A stretch of DNA of 10,704 nt. Source: Actinomycetes bacterium. GTDB lineage: Bacteria > Actinomycetota > Acidimicrobiia > Spongiisociales > UBA5794. Position numbers and translations under genes: made by a program. Positions 5,652 to 10,704 of the stretch are shown here, piece by piece. Location: positions 1 through 10,704 of the forward strand of contig JAMBLK010000292.1 in NCBI GenBank assembly GCA_023336855.1. Reading direction: 5' to 3'. How positions within the stretch are numbered: position 1 is the first letter of the stretch; the number at the start of each line of letters is the position of its first letter. The notes under the pieces are model-generated. The model worked only from the letters and a program-made list of their open reading frames with translations. It was not told the DNA's origin and did no database searches.

Positions 5652-6365
5652 CTACCGACCGTTGAACGCCGTGCCCTCGGTGAGCCAGAGACTCAGTTCG
5701 TCCCGCCGTGGCTTGTGGAGACGCCCGGATTCCACGAAGTACGCCTCGTCAACGTATCCGAGAGCCGCGGGGTCGTGCGTGGCGATCACGACCGTGGTCC
5801 CAGCGTCTGCGATCTGTCGGAACATCCCGAGGATCGAAGCCCCCGTCGCCGTGTCCAGTTCGCCCGTCGGCTCATCGGCAAGGACGTAGCCGGGCTCGTG
5901 AACAAGGGCGCGGGCGATCGCAATCCGTTGTTGCTCACCACCTGACATCTCGTCCGGCCGGTGGTCTGCACGGGCCTCCATCTCAACGGCTTCGAGGGCC
6001 GACATCACCGCAGTCTTGGCCTTCTTCCCACGGATGCCGAGGAGTCGCAACGACACGTCGACGTTCTCGTATGCGGAGAGGAGGTTCAGGAGGCTGGCGG
6101 ACTGGAAGACGAACCCGAGCTTCGTCCGCCTGATCACTGCGGCGTCGTGCTCGCTGATCTGGTCGACGCGATCGCCGTCGATCATCACCTCACCAGAATC
6201 CGGTCGCTGGAGGAGGCCGATCATGTGGAGTTGCGACGTCTTGCCAGAGCCCGACGGACCGAAGAGCGCCACGAACGATCCCCTCTCGACGACGAGGTCG
6301 ACGTCGACAGCCCCGAGCGCACCGTTCGAGTACTTCTTCGAGACATTGCGTAGTTCGAGACTCAT
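5652..6365 (-). CDS. ABC transporter ATPase (MacB/LolD/FtsE type), second of two
   Basis: A 237-residue nucleotide-binding subunit with all motifs intact: Walker A GPSGSGKTS (36-44), Q-loop Gln88 in FVFQSASLLNLLSAYENV, signature MSGGEQQRIAIARAL (140-154), Walker B YVLADEPTGELDT (160-172, catalytic Glu165) and switch His197 in VVIATHDP. The wording of these motifs places it with ATPases that drive FtsX-fold permeases by mechanotransmission rather than with classical importers. It is the last gene of the operon. Its ATG at 6365 overlaps the stop of the first ATPase (ATGA), and GAGGAGGA lies 7-14 bases upstream. Unlike its partner it has only a short tail after the H-loop. With one double permease and two different ATPases, the two probably form a heterodimer, one under each FtsX unit. 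Confidence 0.95.
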   Translation of the reverse strand: MSLELRNVSKKYSNGALGAVDVDLVVERGSFVALFGPSGSGKTSQLHMIGLLQRPDSGEVMIDGDRVDQISEHDAAVIRRTKLGFVFQSASLLNLLSAYENVDVSLRLLGIRGKKAKTAVMSALEAVEMEARADHRPDEMSGGEQQRIAIARALVHEPGYVLADEPTGELDTATGASILGMFRQIADAGTTVVIATHDPAALGYVDEAYFVESGRLHKPRRDELSLWLTEGTAFNGR

Positions 6366-7198
6366 TTCGAATCCTCCTCGGGTTGCAGAAGGATCCCGTC
6401 ATCGATCAGCTTGACACGCACGTGATCGCCGATACCGGATTCGATCAACATGTCCCTGGGGAGTTGCACCATGCCGCGCTGGTCGATCGCGACCAGTTCC
6501 TCCTGGCCCATCCGTCCCTGAGTAGCGATCCGCCCGTCGGCGATACGCACGATCCGGTCCGTCCGCTGAGCCAATGCAACGTCATGGGTGACCACGAGCA
6601 CGCTCAATCCGCCCTGATGAGACAGCCCCCGGAGAAGCTCGTAGATCTCGAGGCTTGTCTCGGTGTCGAGTTCGCCGGTCGGCTCATCTGCAAGCAGGAG
6701 TTTCGGCCCGAGAGCAAGCGCCACGCAGAGGGCAAGGCGCTGCTGCTCCCCTCCCGACATGGTCTGTACTTCGGAGTACGCGCTGTTCCGCAGACCGACC
6801 GCGTCGAGCAGGGCGAGGGCGCGCTTCTTCCGTTTCCGACCGCCGACACCGGCGAGCAACATCGGCAGTTCGACGTTCGCCCTGGCCTTCAGATACGGAA
6901 CGAGGTTGCGAGTGAAATCCTGCCAGACGAACCCGACATCGCGACGGTAGAAGCGTGTCAGGTCCTTCAGTGACATGTCGGTAAGGTCCCGCTCCGCCAC
7001 CATCACCTTCCCTGCAGACGGCCGATCGAATCCGGCAAGGATCGTGAGCAGGGTCGACTTCCCCGAACCCGACTTGCCGACCACCGAGATGAATTCACCT
7101 TCGTTCATGGTGAAATCAAGGCCCTGGAGCGCGACCACTTCGAGATTGCCCTGCTTGTGGATCTTGATGAGGTTCTCGGTGTGGATCACGGGAGGCAT
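6362..7198 (-). CDS. ABC transporter ATPase with C-terminal SpoVT/AbrB-like domain
   Basis: A 278-residue ATPase of the FtsX-partner class: Walker A GKSGSGKST (41-49), Q-loop Gln93, signature MSGGEQQRLALCVAL (147-161), Walker B LLLADEPTGELDT (167-179, Glu172) and His205 in VVTHDV. The ATPase proper ends near 226. Residues 235-273 then read as a swapped-hairpin AbrB unit, with AIDQRGMVQLPRDMLIESG followed by GDHVRVKLIDDGILLQP. This is the (V)(I/A)D..G.(V)QLP(R)..(...)GI.D.V.V...DG.(I)L.P pattern of AbrB/MazE proteins. The frame is open upstream to 7675, but ATG at 7198 overlaps the permease stop (TGATG) and has GGGAGG 10-15 bases upstream. The fused domain may dimerise the ATPases, regulate activity, or bind DNA. 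I recall similar tails on other actinobacterial ATPases of this type, so it is probably a clade feature. Confidence 0.94.
   Translation of the reverse strand: MPPVIHTENLIKIHKQGNLEVVALQGLDFTMNEGEFISVVGKSGSGKSTLLTILAGFDRPSAGKVMVAERDLTDMSLKDLTRFYRRDVGFVWQDFTRNLVPYLKARANVELPMLLAGVGGRKRKKRALALLDAVGLRNSAYSEVQTMSGGEQQRLALCVALALGPKLLLADEPTGELDTETSLEIYELLRGLSHQGGLSVLVVTHDVALAQRTDRIVRIADGRIATQGRMGQEELVAIDQRGMVQLPRDMLIESGIGDHVRVKLIDDGILLQPEEDSK
6380..6496 (-). other. SpoVT/AbrB-like domain segment of the ATPase gene
   Basis: This codes for residues 235-273 of the first ATPase. The predicted order is beta-beta-helix-beta-beta: LVAID, MVQLP, RDMLIESG, HVRVKLIDDG, ILLQP. This matches the half-unit that AbrB and MazE proteins use to build a dimeric, often DNA-binding, barrel. 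Fold assignment is by pattern only. Confidence 0.7.
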
Positions 7199-10100
7199 CA
7201 GCGATCCACCTCCCGAAGTACTTCGCTCATCTTCCCCGCCGAGACCCGTCTGGTGGCCCACACCACCGACACGATGAGCATCAGCCCGAGCACCGAAGAG
7301 AAAGCGGCAAGCCCGCCAATCGGGATGTCGACAAGGATCGACGGGACGATCTCTTCGGCAGTCTCTCCCAGTTGGAGGAACGGGAGCATGACGACAACGA
7401 GCGCTATCCCGCCGAGCACGCCGATGATGGCTCCGAGACCGACGACAACGAGTTGCTCCACGGCGAACGTCGTCGCCACGCCTCGTCGTCCGAATCCGAC
7501 TGCCCGGAGTACTCCCATCTCCTTCGCACGACGGGTAACTGCAAGAAGCACGTACCCGGTCACGCCCGCGAGAGCGAGAACGACGGCGACGGCTGCACCG
7601 ACGAAGAGAATCGCGACGAGACCGACTTGAACGGGGCGGCTCGAGAACGAGGCGGCAACACCGCGAATAGTCCACAGTTCGTCGGGCTCCTCACCGAGTT
7701 GGGCGGTGACGCGCCGGACCGTCGTATCGACGTTGTCGGTCTCCAACCACAGCTCCTGCGGCGCTTTCGGACGCGAGAGTCCGCCAACGAGACTCCAGGT
7801 TGCTGCTCCGTTGGTCCACGCGTTGATGGCGTCCAGATCGACGACCATCGCTCCCTGCTTCCTGCCGTCGGTCATCGTTGGGACTGCCTCGACGAAACCG
7901 ACGAGTGTTCCGGTCATCACATCCGACCCGATCGAGTACGACGACGTCGCCCCGACGTCGAGACTCGCGATCGCTGCAGCCTCGTGATCGAGCAATACGA
8001 AGATGTCGTCGGGGATGCGCCTGAACTCGGGAACATTGGTGCTGGCACGCGATCGCTGCGGCACGGTCCACATCGATACGTCACCATCTCGATACAGGGG
8101 CGAACGCCTCAATTCCTCCTCAGTTGGTTCCTCCAAACCCTCGGGAAGCAACCGGTACCTCGCCTCGAGGGCAGCATCGCCATCCACGTTCCTCCGGATG
8201 GTCAGATCGTTGAGGGGCGACATCTCCTCGAGATCGAGGATCGTTTGCTCACCGTCGGCGATAACGATCAGGTCGTCCATGAGCACGGAGTCGCCGTCGA
8301 CGGCGAGTCCGCCGGCCGCCGACCGTTCGATCCACATCGTGTGCAGGGAGAGCGGAGGCAGGGGCGGCGTCGGGAAGTCGTTCTCTCCGACGGTGAGATC
8401 GACCGAGACGGTTCGCCATCCATCAGGCGTGATCTCAATGTCGGACACCATCGTCCAGACCCGCGTCTTCGCATCGATGACCTTGACCAGAAGCCGGTAG
8501 TTGTTCCCGGCGGATCCTCCCTCGGCTTGAGCCGCCAGGCTCATCGGGACAACCACGGCGTCGACCTGCAACTTCGTCGATCCGGGCGGCAACTCCACGC
8601 CAACGTCCGGTGCTGTGCCGTCGGGGCGGAGCAGGGCGAACAGGTCGGCAGGGTCGTCCGCACCGAAGTCGGAGCGCCATGTCACGACCTCGGAGAACGA
8701 GGCCGGCTCGATGGCCAACACCTCAGCTCGGCGCCCACTCTGTCGAGGAGCCCCGTCGGTGCGGAGAACCGGAGAGCCAATCGCCCCTTCCGGATCGTCG
8801 AGATACCCGGCCTGATCGGCGACGACCCGAACGTCGGCACCCGCGGCGAACTCGGCACGATCGACAAACGACTGCTCCAGTGTGGCTGCGTAGGTGAGGG
8901 CGAACGCACCGAGACCGGTGGTGAGCCATACGAGTAGGGCCAGGCGTCCGTAGGGAATGGGATTCCTCCCCAAATGCCACCCCGGAAGCGACAGCGAGAG
9001 CGACCTCGACTTCGTCATCGCCCACCCGACAACTCTGAGCAGCAACGGGAAGATCCGCAGGAGAATGAGGGCACCACTGAACAGGAGAAGTAGCGGGAAC
9101 ACAATCGCGAGGGGATCGAGCGTGGCCTCGTCTCCGGTGGTGTTGACGAACCCGCGCTGGCTCAACTGGAAGAGCACGACGAGCGACAAGGCGATGGCGA
9201 ACAGGTCGAGGTTGTACCGCTGCCAGACCGATTTCGTTCCGGGTCGTGCTGCGAGCGACCGGAGTTCGAGAACCCCGCGTCGCAGATACGGGACGATCGC
9301 CACTCCCATCGCCAGGAAGGTGATGGCGGCGCCGGCGAGAAGCCAGCCCGTCACCGGACTCACCTGGGTGACATCCAGCGGCTCACCACCGGTGAGATCC
9401 GATAGCGGTGGTACTCGACCCGTGACGCCGACCAGGAATCTGGCCACGAATGGAGCGGCCGCAGCCGCAGCAGCCGCTACGAACAGTGATTGACCGAGGT
9501 GGATCCCGACGGTCTGCCAGGTAGAGGCACCGCGGCTCTTGAGCAGCGCCAGGTCGGCTCCTTCCCGTTCAACGGTCAGGGCCGACGTGTACACGAGGAA
9601 GTAGATGGCGCCACCGACGACGAGGGCGAGCATCGCAAGGATCGGCCCTCCGATCACTACGGATCGTGTGGAGAACTCGTCGATGAGGAGTGGCAGGAAC
9701 GTGCTCGTCGGGATCGTCCCTCCCGCCTCCTTCGCCACCTCCGCTTTGAACTGGTTGATCCGGCTCTGGATCTCGTCAAGATCCTCGAGCGTCACCGTTT
9801 CGACGGCCAGCGGCACCCGCCATCGCTGAGTTGCGGTGGGGCCGGCGAAGCCGCGAACGGTCCGGTTCCACGGATCGGTCCCATCGCTCGTGAGATCCTC
9901 GCCCGGGTCCAGGGGGATCTGTCCCATCCAGACGTCGAACGTGGCCTGGTCGAGATAGACCATCGCGGCGGGGTCATCGATACCCCAGATCGTTGCATCC
10001 GGATCAACGGGGACAACGATGGCTGCTACTTCGACGTACTCGAACACCCCGGGCAGACCGCTGAAGGGCCGGAGGAAGAATCGGTCGCCCACATCGGTGC

Positions 10101-10704
10101 CCGTCGATTCGGCGACCCGTTCGCCAATCGCAATTCGGAGCGGTGCATCCTCGGGAATGGGTAGTCCGAGCAGCGGGGGAGGGAAGACCCCCCGGAAGAC
10201 CGTCAGCCGAGTGTCGAGATCGGGTGTCGTGAAGAACCGGACCTGGGTCGCTTCTCTGGGCGGTCGGGGATAGGGGGGCGCGGGCCATTCTTCTTCCGGG
10301 ATGCCGTCGTCTTCAAGCGCAGCGATCGTCTCCTGCCACACCTCGGCCTGAGCGAACCAGTCGCCATCAGTCCCCTCACCTGTAGGGATGACCGAGTACT
10401 CCCTCGTTTGAGTCCTCTCCTCGATGGTTGGGAACCACGGGATCACCCACTGTTCGTGCGCCTCGGTGACGATCGCCCGGTTCGAGGTGCCAAGCGATCT
10501 CGAGTAGTCGTTCATCGTCGAGAAGGCGGTCATGTCGACCTCGTCGGCGACGGCGCTCCGAACACTGAAACGCAGGTCGACGGCCTGCACGGACGATTCA
10601 TAGAGAGGCACAACCACAAGAAGGGCGATCACCAGTGTCGCCCCAAGCAGGGATCCGACGAGGATCCCCTTCTTTGCCCACACGCGGCGGGCAACGAGAC
10701 CTAG
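7198..10704 (-). CDS. Large double-FtsX ABC permease, 5'-partial
   Basis: A membrane permease of at least 1161 residues. I number from the GTG at 10683, but the frame is open to the window edge (LGLVARR precedes it) and the family usually starts a little earlier, so the true start is probably outside. Layout: TM1 (7-28), first ectodomain (29-340), TM2-4 (about 341-364, 395-418, 445-467) with the FtsX motif ADLALLKSRGAS (376-387), two linker TMs (491-509, 523-551), second-unit TM1 (578-600), second ectodomain (601-1017), then TM2-4 (1018-1048, 1075-1102, 1120-1144) with AKEMGVLRAVGF (1053-1064). It is a tandem MacB/LolC-like fold in one chain. It probably extracts or exports a lipid, peptide or envelope component, or passes ATPase motion to an outside partner. 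An eight-alanine run (403-410) lies in TM3. The stop overlaps the ATPase start by 1 bp. Confidence 0.93.
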   Translation of the reverse strand, partial: LGLVARRVWAKKGILVGSLLGATLVIALLVVVPLYESSVQAVDLRFSVRSAVADEVDMTAFSTMNDYSRSLGTSNRAIVTEAHEQWVIPWFPTIEERTQTREYSVIPTGEGTDGDWFAQAEVWQETIAALEDDGIPEEEWPAPPYPRPPREATQVRFFTTPDLDTRLTVFRGVFPPPLLGLPIPEDAPLRIAIGERVAESTGTDVGDRFFLRPFSGLPGVFEYVEVAAIVVPVDPDATIWGIDDPAAMVYLDQATFDVWMGQIPLDPGEDLTSDGTDPWNRTVRGFAGPTATQRWRVPLAVETVTLEDLDEIQSRINQFKAEVAKEAGGTIPTSTFLPLLIDEFSTRSVVIGGPILAMLALVVGGAIYFLVYTSALTVEREGADLALLKSRGASTWQTVGIHLGQSLFVAAAAAAAAPFVARFLVGVTGRVPPLSDLTGGEPLDVTQVSPVTGWLLAGAAITFLAMGVAIVPYLRRGVLELRSLAARPGTKSVWQRYNLDLFAIALSLVVLFQLSQRGFVNTTGDEATLDPLAIVFPLLLLFSGALILLRIFPLLLRVVGWAMTKSRSLSLSLPGWHLGRNPIPYGRLALLVWLTTGLGAFALTYAATLEQSFVDRAEFAAGADVRVVADQAGYLDDPEGAIGSPVLRTDGAPRQSGRRAEVLAIEPASFSEVVTWRSDFGADDPADLFALLRPDGTAPDVGVELPPGSTKLQVDAVVVPMSLAAQAEGGSAGNNYRLLVKVIDAKTRVWTMVSDIEITPDGWRTVSVDLTVGENDFPTPPLPPLSLHTMWIERSAAGGLAVDGDSVLMDDLIVIADGEQTILDLEEMSPLNDLTIRRNVDGDAALEARYRLLPEGLEEPTEEELRRSPLYRDGDVSMWTVPQRSRASTNVPEFRRIPDDIFVLLDHEAAAIASLDVGATSSYSIGSDVMTGTLVGFVEAVPTMTDGRKQGAMVVDLDAINAWTNGAATWSLVGGLSRPKAPQELWLETDNVDTTVRRVTAQLGEEPDELWTIRGVAASFSSRPVQVGLVAILFVGAAVAVVLALAGVTGYVLLAVTRRAKEMGVLRAVGFGRRGVATTFAVEQLVVVGLGAIIGVLGGIALVVVMLPFLQLGETAEEIVPSILVDIPIGGLAAFSSVLGLMLIVSVVWATRRVSAGKMSEVLREVDR
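8221..8592 (-). other. Jelly-roll-like insertion in the permease's second ectodomain
   Basis: This codes for residues 698-821. Alternating beta-strand patterns (TKLQVDAVVVPMSL, NYRLLVKVIDAKTRVWTMV, GWRTVSVDLTV, HTMWIERS, SVLMDDLIVI) and the closing D-D-L-x-V motif resemble galactose-binding or carbohydrate-binding jelly-roll modules. The assignment is by pattern only; it would suggest contact with a glycan, wall polymer or envelope protein. Confidence 0.45.

Noticed and set aside
7199..7675. Upstream extension of the first ATPase gene
   Set aside because: It overlaps the conserved C-terminal FtsX region of the permease and is low-complexity Arg/Ser-rich. The ATPase starts naturally at 7198.
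7372..8937. 521-codon open frame on the + strand, antisense to the permease
   Set aside because: It is rich in Arg, Asp and Glu with no recognisable domain, and it mirrors the high-GC codon bias of the permease, whose FtsX motifs and membrane segments are clear. It is an antisense shadow.
9454..9477. GC-rich triplet repeat coding for eight alanines
   Set aside because: The codons are mixed and it lies in a predicted membrane helix where alanine runs are common, so it is not a true microsatellite.

Overview
This window looks like chromosomal DNA of a high-GC actinobacterium (Actinomycetota). The supports are a mycothiol-dependent maleylpyruvate-isomerase-family protein, a dCTP deaminase of the mycobacterial type, a membrane-anchored N-terminal fragment laid out like the actinobacterial DUF2550 family, and a very large double-FtsX permease of the kind common in Actinobacteria. 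A deep lineage such as Acidimicrobiia is possible, but the sequence alone does not settle it. I see no tRNA, rRNA, CRISPR array, insertion sequence or phage gene.

Left part (1-2878). The window opens inside a small membrane-protein gene on the + strand. Its frame is broken by a perfect 8-bp tandem duplication at 214-229; removing one copy restores a continuous frame to 398. Next come three minus-strand genes, read from right to left: a 66-residue protein of unknown function (2113-1913), a cupin (1792-1433) and the mycothiol-type DinB-fold enzyme (1322-555). Divergent from them is a PadR-family regulator (2246-2878). The 132-bp divergent spacer holds two 17-bp sites of the form TACT-N9-AGTA, 23 bp apart. 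They lie over a good minus-strand promoter and over the likely padR -10 box. The simplest reading is a PadR-controlled module with an autoregulated switch.

Middle part (2965-5627, + strand). A cytoplasmic glycerophosphodiester phosphodiesterase is coupled by an ATGA overlap to a free-standing class I glutamine amidotransferase. Then dcd (dCTP deaminase) overlaps a small VOC/glyoxalase-fold gene by 8 bp. These are two translationally coupled pairs separated by 65 bp that contain an inverted repeat.

Right part (5652-10704, minus strand). This is a tightly packed ABC transporter operon of the MacB/LolCDE/FtsEX mechanotransmission type: one permease of more than 1160 residues (start outside the window) with two FtsX units, then two different ATPases. 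The first ATPase carries a C-terminal SpoVT/AbrB-like swapped-hairpin domain, the most unusual protein architecture here. The second ATPase lacks it. The permease also has a beta-rich, jelly-roll-like insertion in its second ectodomain. The operon converges on the VOC gene with only 24 bp between stop codons.

The items most worth following up are the duplication-broken first gene, the ATPase-AbrB fusion, the twin operator with the small unrecognised gene beside it, and the phosphodiesterase-amidotransferase pair.
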